Below are positions 21,525 through 33,800 of a stretch of 64,000 nucleotides of DNA, one piece after another; within the stretch, counting starts at the first letter, position 1, and each line of letters starts with the position of its first letter. The translations under genes and the position numbers were made by a program. The stretch spans positions 1,455,001-1,519,000 of the forward strand of contig JACVVK020000093.1 of the NCBI GenBank assembly GCA_018292915.2, in the 5' to 3' direction. This DNA comes from Batillaria attramentaria (taxonomy: Eukaryota > Mollusca > Gastropoda > Batillariidae). The notes under the pieces were generated by a model. That model did no database searches, was not told where the DNA came from, and was given only the letters and a program-made list of their open reading frames with translations.

Positions 21525-22285
21525 TTTGCTTGCTGGAATTTCTGGCGTGGGGTCGTCCGGCGAAATTTGAGAAGCTGCACAGTAGTGACTGGTCTCCAGT
21601 CCTCGCTTACACCGCAGTTACGTGCGTTATAGTATCTAGCTGCGTCCTCCTTTTTAAAATTCGTCCGCAGTTGTGGAATTATCGCTTATTGTTGGAAGCA
21701 ATTAATGCGAAATTCGGCATCAATACCGCCAAAATCGATAATTTTGCTATCAGTGCGTATCACACCTGGCACAGATTAAAGCTGCGGGAGGTAACTCTGA
21801 AAATAAAGCAAACCATATAAAGATAAAACATTTTGATAAATGCACCAGCATTTTAAGCAATTCAACGACCCTCTATCGATTAGTAATGTGAAATGTGCAT
21901 CTTGCTTGTTAATCAATAAAATGTTGTTATGAATAAATTAGGTTTTGTTCTAAATTCTTAAAATACCCATATTCTCAAAATGTTCCGAAAGTAGATCATG
22001 AATATTAAGCGAAATGTGGATTAAAGGATTTCACTGATAAACAACAGAAAATAAATGGGAAAGTGTAGGGGAGGAAGAGTGCAATCACAATTGTTTTGTA
22101 TGACGTTTGCGGAAATCACTATGGAATCTGTAACCTTCCACACAAAGCTCTGAAAGCAAGCAGTTTTCAGTGAGACGACAGCGCCTGGTAGCCGTCTGCT
22201 TATTATCATATTAGTCGTTATCAGGCAGATGTGTACGTTCCCCCATCGCTGCTGCTGAGACCCCGTGAAATACCTACGGGAGAAA
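21525..22285. promoter_or_regulatory. Divergent intergenic region, probable shared promoter
   Basis: 761 bp separate the minus-strand ATG from the UNC79 ATG, and no repeat copy is seen in it, unlike most other non-coding stretches here. No clear TATA box. A bidirectional promoter is an inference from layout only. Confidence 0.5.
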
Positions 22286-22307
22286 ATGGCAACCAGAGCA
22301 GCTACAT
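22286..22307 (+). CDS. unc79: UNC79 exon 1 (start)
   Basis: ATG in context AGAAAATGG (A at -3), seven codons plus one base, donor CAT|GTGAGT. Its split codon gives Phe at the join, so the protein continues FTSKIR as in relatives. Confidence 0.85.
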
Positions 22308-24159
22308 GTGAGTTAATAATATGACTGCTGTGATGTTCACCCGCACTAGCCTAGGTCGCTTCAGAGTGCATTGCACCTGCAGTCGGTTGCATCCTCTGCT
22401 TGCCTCTGTCTTCTTTTTTTTTTTTTTTTTTTAAACTGGCCAACCTCAACATAATATGGACAAATCAGTGTAGATGTGCAGATCTGTATTTTGATACCTG
22501 TTTTCTACAAAACCCTCCCATTTGGAATGTTTTTTTGTTTTTTGTTTTATCATGCACGCTTGATGTTCCATGCATGCGTAATTATGCTTAATTACTTGCA
22601 GTTACCTCAAAGATCCGGAATCTGAAAGACTACCACTACCGGATTGTCAACAATTTGACACCACAGCCAACAGGAACAGATATAGCCAACACACTCAAAT
22701 TTTTTTCGCAGACTCTGTTGAGGTAAGACGTTGGTTTTTTTTTTTTTTTTTTTAGATACTGCTAGTGGTAGTACTGGTACTTATAACTGGCAGACAAGAT
22801 AGCATTCCTCCTCTTATTTTCAGTTAGACTCGTTTAGTAGTTAGAGGGGTGGGACAGTGAGGGGCAGTTGGCATCATTTCAGATACTCAAAAACAAAATG
22901 CTATGCAAATGTAGTTGTGTGTGCCGTGTTTCCCCTTTAAATCCTGGCTGGAGCCAAATTTATATTTGTGCTGGCTTTTCCTCATTGCCTTGTCTTTGAT
23001 ATCATTTTGTGGTGGAAAAAGACATTATACCCTCTACCAACCAACCAACCGTGCCCCCTTTTAAGTTTGATGGCTTTGGTGTTCTTGTATACTTATACTT
23101 TTCTTTTTTTTTTATTTGCTGCCCCAACTCTTTGCCAACTCCAGTGGTGTTCCTCCCTGGTAATGGGTGGAACCCACGGAGGACTCGGAAGCTGAGACAA
23201 TTTTTATTATGCATGATGATGGAGATGAGGATGATAGTAAAGATGCTATGGAGGTCCATGTGGTTTGGGACTGCGGGACAGGGCCGCATTCCACGCTTCC
23301 TGTCATAAATATCCCGGCATTAACCAGGCCCGGGAACTACGGCACCTGCGGTGCCGGCCGTGTAATCATCCACATTATAAGACATGTCATACTAAGGGAA
23401 GCACCCCCGAAGTCGCACCCGTGAAGTGGGTGAAACTCGGCTGTGTGGCAACAGCCTCCCCATCGGGCCCATAGCACACCCGCTCTGGGTAGGAGCCGAC
23501 CTAGGTAGGAAAAATCCCGCTTGCCTCGGCTGGGATTCGAACCCGGGTCTCCCGGTCCATAGTCCGAAGTGCTAACCACTACACTACGGGGGGGCCGGTG
23601 GTGTTCTTGTATACTGAATCACTGCTGTATCTGTGGTGTTTTTCCCGCAGCGTTTTGAAAGATGTGCCAAACATCCCTGCTGAGAGCTACGGCCCACGAC
23701 AAAGGGATAGCGTCCGACTGTCGGTGTTCCCAAACCTGAACTACTCGGGGCTGTACCAGGCAGTGCTCAGCATCATTGACCTTGTACCAATGACACAAAT
23801 CGGCCAGCTTGGTAGGATTCATTGTAGTTGTACAGATGCATTGTGGATTACTGTTGGCGTTACTGTTAGTGGTGCTGATAAATCAAATATGGTCACTGTT
23901 ATGTAGTTTTGGTTATACCTTATATATGTGGCGTACCACACCATGCACCCTGTCATTGTGTGGCAGTTTGAGTCAAATAATTGGAATGAAGCACTTAATA
24001 ATAATAATTCTTATATAGCGTGAAATCCCCACCATTGTGGGCTCTAAGCGCTTTACAAAGTGACATGAAGATTATGAAGAACTAAGATATATATAAATAC
24101 ATAAATACAACACATGTATTGAGAAACGCACAGAGCGACAACCAGCACACACGCACGCA

Positions 24160-24222
<63 letters not shown>

Positions 24223-27200
24223 GAGTATCATACATGCATGGGTAACACACAAGAGGCAACCAGCACATGCACGCGCACACAGACACACACAGAGCCATGC
24301 CGCACTGCACCCACACTTAAATTAAAGCCATTATTATCATGATCATTATTGTTACAGACCTAGGGGAGGCAGTGCTAAATGTTGTTGGTTGCCTGGTTCC
24401 GTTCCTGGAACATGATCTGCTGGACTCCCTGCCGTACACTGTGGCCTCCACCCTGGCCATCTTCCCACCCACTCTCCACAAGGACACCATCGACTTGCTC
24501 TGCAGCTCTCTGCTTCCCATGACACTTGGTAAAATTTGTATAGTAACCAAAGGCCACTTGGCCAAATTGTTTAGCCAAGGTATCTGCCTGTGGAATTCTA
24601 GAGCACTGGGCTTGAACCGTCTAATTGGGAAGAGTTTTGTGGGGACTTTTCCTTTCCAGATCATGTTAAATTCACGTGTTGACTCATTTATGGTGCCTGT
24701 CTTGCCTACGTGTAGGGATGCATACATGTAGTAATATCATGTGTGTCTGGAAGACTGGGAAACGCACACAACACATGCAGGTTAAAGAAATGGGCTGCAC
24801 AGTACAGTGGTGATGTCAGAGATGATAACACAGTCGCTGGGCTGATCAGACACAAGGCACTGTGAAGAGTCCCTGTCTGCAACTGACTAGCATTTTGGGT
24901 TTTTGGGGTGTTTTTTTGGACAGCCTCAAATTTAGCTGAAAAATGAGTGGATTTTGTTTTTGAGAAGTATGTTAAGATCTGTCAGTGTCATTATTTTACT
25001 ACGTCCTTTGTGGCAATGGGAACACCTTGTGACCTGTTGTTGTTACATGTATTTTGATTTTATTGATCAGTCTGTGTGTGTGCGTGTGCAGGTTATGACG
25101 GATGTGCTGAACCAACATACGCCAGTGAGTCTGCTGCCGCCATAATCACCATGGTTTTCCAGCACACAGAGAATGGAGGTATGTTGAAGCTTTCTTGGTT
25201 CTGTTAGTGTTAATCACTTAATGATATTTATTTTCATGTCCTACACTACAGGTATAAGAATGTATTGTTTAGCTGCTTTGGGCCACACTTAAACTAAGGT
25301 AAAGCGGATCCTCCATACAATTTTTGTGTTAAAAAAGCTGTTGGAGAGAAAGAAAGGAAGGAAGGAAACTAAAGGAAAATTGAAAATAGGATAAGGTATT
25401 CGGTGGTACATCCTGGGGAAAGCAGCCCTAATTTCCCAAAAGGGACAATAAAGTACATGTAGTTTTAAAAAAAACATTGAAATTTGTATGATAGAGAAGT
25501 CTTGATGCTACTGCTAACATTACCAGTGATCTCTAAGGTTTCAGCAGGAGGTTCAGTAAAAGATTTCCTCGCAGTTTTTGTATACATTGGGTCATGAGAG
25601 AGGGAGTTGTACTACAGTTTTGTCATTGTGACCTGCACAATTTCTTCTGCTTTTAGCGTTCCATTCCCAGATCCTGGAGTGCTTCATGAGTATGAAGAAG
25701 AACATCATTAATGTAAGTTTATCACTTGTCTGTTTAATGTCTGATTAGGATACGTAGGTCTCAAGTAAGGTGGTTCCAGCATGATCTCTGAAAGTTGCTT
25801 GTGCACACAAGAAGATATCATTTCAAACTTCACCCAAGGCTGCTACTACACTGCTCCAAAAAAAAAGTCAAGGACCACTTGCAAAAACATGCACAACTTA
25901 GCAAAAAAATTATTCAAATTTTCTGAAATTTTCACAAAATGTAGCTTGAACACATGGCTTTAACGTCCTCCAAATTCACAGAATTTCGTCCATGGACTAT
26001 TGAGAAGCCATTGTTCAAAGACGACTGGGTGGAATTTTTAAATTCAAATGATACTCAATGCAAGGGAAGTCACTGACAAAAAGTGTCAGTATCGAGTGGT
26101 GTCTCCAAGACAGGCATTTAATTCAGTGCAGTGACGTCGATAGAGCCACCCAGAGTCCTCAGCACACCCTGGCGGGTCTACCCTGCCACTACAGGTGCAG
26201 CAGCATGTGTATTTGAGCATAAGATGGTTGTGAAAACATGGGTTGTATTACTTGCTAAAAGTAGGGTGCCTGAGCTTGGAGCTGAGTACTTCTTAATAGT
26301 AAAACACAGTGAAGCTTCATACAACCTGTATGGTCACATATCTTCTTGGCACCCATTTATGTCATTCAATATCTGAAGTATTTTGGCATTAGTATTTTGC
26401 TGTTGTTTGACTTCACATCACCCCTTTTGCACATTGACTGTGCCTTTAAACACCTGAATTTCTTCTTCATGTTGACTGTTTAGATAATTCAGATACATTT
26501 CCAAAAGCCGCATGAGTGGAACATTTTTTTACAAAAAAATCTCACGAGGTTTTCCTGTACATATCGTGACAGGACATTTTGAGCATCATTGCTTATGGGC
26601 CTCCAGCAGCGAAGGCTCCTGCCGCACATTTGCTGTTCTACTACTGGCCACAACTCAACCCAGCTCTCAGTGACCGCAGGGGCATCCATTACAAATATTG
26701 TGGTGAGATGTCAGAGTTTTCTGCACTGTGGTGGAACTTCTGTTTTCCCCATGACGAAGATTTCAAGTTTTTCGTGAACCACTCAGAGTGGTTATGTTAA
26801 GTCAGGGTTTTGCTGGGTGAAAAGTGGGAAAAAAAAAAAAGAAGACAGATTTAGCTACGTGTTAAAAGGGTTAATTCCATCTTTGCTAAGCCAGCTTATG
26901 TTTTGGAACAGTTTCGCTCATGAGTGCACCTGTATGCAGAAAATATTCTATCTTAATGATCAGTACAGCTCTTAATGCGATTTAGTGTCATTTACACTTT
27001 GTGTGAGCGGTTGAATGTTCAACTTCTGTGACTGTTGTTACACTACTGGAGTGCTGAGTGTGGTCATTGCTTCATCGCGTACACTTTTGTTGGGCGAGTG
27101 CCAGCATGACAGACGCTGTCACTGTCCATGTGTCTAAGTGGGGCGAAGATAGATACAGTAAAACCTCTTATAGGCGACCACTCATTTGGCCAGATAAAAG

Positions 27201-27741
27201 TTGTCTTAATAGAGAGGTGCCCACCCAAAAGAAGCCTCAGACAGTGGAGAAGTGCAAACCAGTATCATTATAACATTGGTCTTTATAGGCAGGTGGTCTC
27301 TCAATGGGATGGTCACCCAAGAGAGCTTATACTGTACCACAAAAACAGCTCAGAACAATCTGTGAGCATAAAAATGGTCGCATTAGCCCCTTGAAGAAAT
27401 TTAGTGGTTGATGGAGTGGTGGGGAGGAGGGTAGGGGTGGGGGGGGGGGGGGGATGGTGGGGGTGTCTTTTCTGATTTTCCACCTTAGCTTTTTAGTGTT
27501 TACTTTTCAGATGTTTTCATGATTTTGTTGGTTTTTCTTTCAATACGCTTTCGTGTCAGGAATGGAATTTACAGGTATGAAAATAAAAAGAAAAAAAGCA
27601 CAAGAAAACCAAAACACAGCAAATAAAACTAATAGTAACACAAGTAAAAGTTGATAAATAAAGTACTGTTGTTTTAAAGCAAAGGGCTTATTTATTGCGG
27701 ATTTTCTGTCGATGACACGTGCAAACACACAGACAGATTCA

Positions 27742-27809
<68 letters not shown>

Positions 27810-30800
27810 CAAATTTTTGATACGCTGGTTTTTTGTGATGAGCCATATTTGTGACATATGAGTATAAACATGGTAAATGTAGTACGTACCTACATATCTC
27901 TGTTCAGCGTGGCCGCCAATGCTGTGCCAGCGCAAAGATTGCATCAACTCAGGCAACTGCCAAGCTGTCAAGGTATTTGGTCTTTTTCCACTGTCTTTGG
28001 GTTTCCTAGCATTTTGAGCAGTACAAAAGTAACATGGCAGTGTAAGAAAGCTTTAAGTCTCAATACATTTCTCAGGCGTACAACAATGCTGTGAAAAACT
28101 TTTCATTAAATGCGCTTTATCCGTGCCTCAGAATCAGTCACTTGGGACGCAGTACAGCATCTGAAACCATTGTGGTGACTCTGGTTGGCGCGTATGTTGT
28201 TCTGCGTGCGTAGAAGTGTACTGAGCAGATGTGACAGCGATCGTCAGATGCGCTCACCCGCTCGCTTTTGCTACCAAATTTATCGTCGGGCGAGTGAAAG
28301 CTCCGGTAGCGGTAGCCCGAATGGCGAGCAGGAATTCTGAAATGAATCAGAACCTAGCAGCCACTCCGGCTTCCAGAATTTTTTTCGGGCTACCAGATTT
28401 GTTCAGGGCGGTAGCCCGAATGGCTACCATGGTCCTGACACATTTGACGATCGCTGATGTGATGTAATTTAGTAGACAGCTGAAGACCAGTTCGACAGCG
28501 CTGATTATTTTTAGCAACTTTGTTGATTTGCATGTAGTGCAGGTATGGAAGCGTTAGGTCGAAGAAAGTCATATTTCTCCACTACGGGAAGCTGCAAAGT
28601 CACCAAATGGTCACAGCGGCCAAAAGGAACATCTACTCATTTTGCAAACCGCCTTAGAGTTTTGTAAGCGGCAGTATTTCCCCTCAGAACTCATTACCAA
28701 CATGGAGACTTTGAACAGGTGCAGTGTTTGTGAATGCACTTCGAACACAGCACAGTATTTAAAGAACTAAGTTTTGAGCTTTAAGCCGACATGAAACTGG
28801 TCAGTTTTGTCCTTGTGCATGTAATTTTGCTGCTTATAGCAGGGATGGATTTACTCAAATATGCCAATGAGACATTGTCTCCTTGACCAGTCATTTTTAT
28901 GAGACATTTTCATTTTCTATGAGACAATCAAGTTCACCCGCATCACTCTGCCACATGTCTGTGCCGAGAGCCTGTTCCTAAGTGCAGTGACGTTCAGGTT
29001 CTGAACGGAAAAGGACCTCTCGATCGCAGAACTGAGAAAACTGATAACGCGCCAATATTTTTTGCAACTCTTTCGAGCGAGAGTTCCTGGCAGCGCGCTC
29101 GGCGAGCAGGATAAGTAAGCCTCATCACTAATATTAGATTAGTGTAACAGACTTTATGACTGACACGGACAGCGCATCTCTGCCTCGCGTTGTCAAGTGC
29201 GCTTGTGATGTCATGTTCGTGCGACATATGACGCATTTTGCGAAATTTCTATGCGACATTTTATCAAAATATGAGACATAGTCGCACGGCACGCGAGAAA
29301 ATCGATCCCTGTTATAGCCTGTACTACCTTGTCAGAATTGTCTTGTGTGATTTTAAATGTAAAATGATGAATGACAGAATTTTCAGTCTAACATAGGATA
29401 TGCCACACCCTCAGATTTTCGTGAACCGTAAATCCTGGCAGAAATGGAACCCCAGATTCTAGAACTATGATGCTGTGTGTATAGATGTGCCTGAACCCTG
29501 CACTGGCCATCCATTCTGGGGACATGCCCCCACCGCTCTACATCTGCAGTGACTGTGCCGACTTTCTGCGTCACGAACATGAGGAATACATGGTGGACTT
29601 GCTCCTTCCCATGCCCCACGTCTCCACCACTTGTGAAAACAAGGTACTCACATTCTAAAATCCAAAATCCTGGTTTATTTTGAGTAACTATGTCAAGTGT
29701 GTGTTAATCTTAACTCATTCTGTTACCTCCTTCTCCTCCAAGTCTTAGCCACGAATTAGCCTTTGTTGCTTGCGCGTCGTTACGCCCTAAATAACTAACT
29801 AACTAACTCTCCTCCAAGTCTGCTTTGACTGACAGATAAATGAATTGTGCTGTTTGTTTGTTTTAAATCTTAAATTTTTTAAGTCTTGAATTTTAAATCT
29901 AAATTAGAGGTTTGAGTCAGCATACTGCCGTTTTCCTGTAACACTCTACTTAAGGTACAGATGTTTAATAGATTTGTGCAAGGGACACGATTATTTAGCT
30001 GCAGAAAGTGTGCGAGAAGTTATCCTTTCTAATTTTATTCAGTCAAGTCAAATACGGAAACATAAATAACAAGTTAGTAGATATAGAAGATGGAGAAGTA
30101 AGGTAACGAAGACAGTTGCACACCTAATAACAAGTTAGTAGATATAGAAGATGGAGAAGTAACGTAACGAAGACAGTTGCACACCTAATAACAAGTTAGT
30201 AGATATAGAAGATGGAGAAGTAAGGTAACGAAGACAGTTGCACACCTAATAACAAGTTAGTAGATATAGAAGATGGAGAAGTAACGTAACGAAGACAGTT
30301 GCACACCTAATAACAAGTTAGTAGATATAGAAGATGGAGAAGTAACGTAACGAAGACAGTTGCACACCTAATAACAAGTTAGTAGATATAGAAGATGGAG
30401 AAGTAACGTAACGAAGACAGTTGCACACCTAATAACAGATCGTACCAGGTGTTTTCTTTCAACAACTTTTCCTTTGATCCGCAGAACTGCAAGTCTGAGA
30501 AGAATATTGCCATGTGCACCTGTTTCTCCATTGAGTGTGCCAGCTTCAACGGCAACCGTCCAATTCGGTACTGTGCCACCTGCCACGAGCAGCGACACGG
30601 ACAGCCCGATCTTCAGCAGCACGTCTTCCATCTCAGCATACCTGACATCTGGAGCTGCACCCCGGAGGTGATGCGCTACCTTATGGATGCCATTGTCAGG
30701 TGAGTTCTTAAAATAACAGTTTGCGCATTAAATTGGAGGGGGACAAAGGTCACTCGTGAAGCCATGAGGCTTTTTGCCGAAAGAGGCAATGCTCCATTTT

Positions 30801-33800
30801 GGGGTTGAGACCATTTCTTTGCTTTGCTTTTGGTATTAGAGAAATGCAGCTTTTTTCAAATGTGGGGTGCTTTTACTGCAGCCATGAATGTGTTTTATAA
30901 ATAGGCCAGCTGTCCAGCCTCTTCGCTGCAATGCAAGCCTTACGGGCAATATTATGCTGACATGAGTTTTCACAGAGCTGTTGGATCTTGACACAAGTGA
31001 CTGTTTTGGAAGCACAGGTTCAGTGTTTTTGATGAAAAGTTCTCTGTAACATTGTCGTATGTCAGACAATCATATTGAAATTTTAACACATTTTGTACCA
31101 CGGGCGAATACCTCATATTTTTTGCTTTTAGTCGTTTTTAAACCTGTACACGAAAATCAGGCAAGATTAATGGTTCCTTGGTGGCTCTTATTCAATTCAA
31201 TATTATTGCAGCAAACATACACCCACTAAGCGAAATTTAAATCCATGCAGGCATTATTTATTAATAAATTAATAGAATGATAATAAATTAATTATATATT
31301 TTTTTTTTTTGGCCACTGGTGCACAACCCCAGACTTACTTGGAAGGAATTAAGTTAAAGTGTGACAGTTGTATTTGTAAGACTGTGATAATTTGCAATTG
31401 ATTCCAGCTTGCTGAAGGAAGCGTCCCCCCTGGGAGCCAAGCGCATGGTAGAGATGGGGGAGGAGCACCGGCAGGCGGCGGAGGAGGATGATCTGTTTAA
31501 CGTGGAGGATGCCGGGGAGCGCAAGCTGCTGAGTCGCTACGGCATCTGGCTGCTGGTGGAGCAGTGCAAACCTCAGGAGGATATCCCCATTGTGAGTGTG
31601 TGCTGTTCGTGGATGTACTGCTGTGTGCCTTGACAGAACACTACCAGACTTTATCTTGCCTGTTGTCCTCTCGACATGCAGGGCTTTATATCTGTGGGAA
31701 GTAATACAGGACATATGTCCTGGCTGACTGAAAAAGTGTAGGACACAATTATTATCATAATGATAAGAATAAGAAGAAAACGATGCAAGAATGATAGGAC
31801 ATATATATATATGTTTACCTTGGTTAGAAAACAATCAGGACACATATGTCCTGGCTGACTGAAAAAGTGTAGGACACAATTATTATAATGATAAGAATAA
31901 GAAGAAAACGATGCAAGAATGATAGGATGTATGTTTACCTTGGTTAGGAAACAAGCAGACATTTTGAAAATGAATGAATCAATCTGTGGCAGATGTTCGA
32001 GGCAGATGTGAAGCCCTGTACATGTTCTGATAATGATTTATAGAATGTCAGTTTTTCACCAGTGTTTAGTGACAAGAATTAATTTCCAGATGGTGCTTGC
32101 TCGTTAGATCATAACTCTGTATTATGAAATGCCTTGTTTGTGTTCCAGTGCTTACCTGTTAGGCCTGTGTACCTGCTAATGAATTGTTGTGAATTTCCTT
32201 CCCCGTGTCTTTTAATATATTTTTTTACGGTCAACTTTTGTAGTGCCTCTCTTTTGCCCTTTCTGATGTGTGAACTTTCTGCTGTGCTGAAATTATGGGC
32301 TACGGCCAAAGAGATACAGGCTTGTCTGCAATGTTCCATGTCAAAGTGAAAAGATTTTGGCCTTAGATCTGCAGATTTTGGCCTTAGATCTGCAGATTTT
32401 GGCCTTAGATCTGCAGATTTTGGCCTTAGATCTGTATAATTTGTGCTTGGTTTTGCTGTAACTGAGGTACATCTTATATAGTCCATGGATGTCACTGGAG
32501 CTTGAAACCTATAGGACAAATGTCCTGGAAGGTGGCAGATGAATAGGACATTTGTCCTGAATAGGAACGAAACAATAGGACATTCTGGCGCATGACAATA
32601 AAGCATTGTAAAACAGGAACCACATAAACACAAGCTCCCCGAGTAGCGCAAGGCGGCAGCCCTCACTCTGAAAAATGTCACTAGTTTGTCCGCGATCAAC
32701 AGAAACGCAATCGGACATATGACCTCCTCTTGAAATAAACAATCGGACATTTGGCCAAGTCTATCGGTCATAGTCCTGTGTCCGGGCACCAGTGACATCC
32801 CTGTATAGTCCATGGAATTGAAGTGATACTCTTCTCCTCTGTGCCTCGTGAACAGGTTGCATGGTGATTATGGTGTGTCGGTGTTTGAATGGATTTTGTG
32901 GTGATGTGTAAGTCTTTCTCCTTTTTGTTTTTAGTTTTGGTTGTTTGTTTTTTCCCCTCCATTTTCTTCTCCCTCTTTTTTTTTTTTTTTTTTTTTTGGA
33001 CAAAATTTGCATATAAGTAATAGTGCTTACATTTTGTTTCAATTTTTAACAGTTACAGTTCTCACAGTACGTGTTTTTGTTTTTTGTTTTTTTTTTGCAT
33101 CAGTCTCTGTCCACACAAAAAAAATGTGTCTGTCTGCGGTCGGTGGTCTAGTGGTTAAGAGACTTGTCACTGATGCGAGAGGTCGGGGGTTCAAGTCCCA
33201 TTCGGGGCAAAGAATTTTTTCTGCTCGTACGTGGCACCGCTCATTCGGGCCGATCGTCGGGGGTTCTCTCCGGGTACTCTGGCTTCCTCCCCGTCTGTTT
33301 TGAAAATGTTAAACCCACCAAATTTGAAAATAAATGCAATTCTAAATTCCGAAATTTAAATAGCTGAGCTGACCCTTCGCACCACGTGATTGTAATGTGT
33401 TTATGTCCAGTGTGTGAGAGAATGTGTGTGATTCACGTGAGTGCGCGTGTTGGGTTTACTTTGCGGCGCTTTGAGCCGATTCACGTAATTGGGTAAAGCG
33501 CCTATACAATACTTATTATTATTATTATTATAGTGTAAATAAAATCTCAAATATTGTTCAAGGAATAAAATTAATCAGCAGTGCACTTTCGATTTGCATA
33601 GCAAAGGAATCATACAAAAAAAAATAGTTCGAATTCTTTCAACATATGAGATGTTGCAGGCATGACACCATTGTTAGATTGCTTGTTCTTGTTTTAGTTG
33701 GGTTTTTTTTGTGTTTTTTCTTACTGTTTACGAGTAAAGCCTGGGCATATATACGCATGGTACAGTGTCACATTCACCAACATGTTTATTTATTAAACTG

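Noticed and set aside
32109..32813. A 234-codon minus-strand open frame
   Set aside because: It runs through a four-copy 21-bp tandem repeat and MITE-C, has no recognisable domain, and lies antisense in a UNC79 intron; the openness is explained by repeats.
33133..33215. A second tRNA-like gene
   Set aside because: It is the head of SINE-B, always followed by the same 320-bp body.
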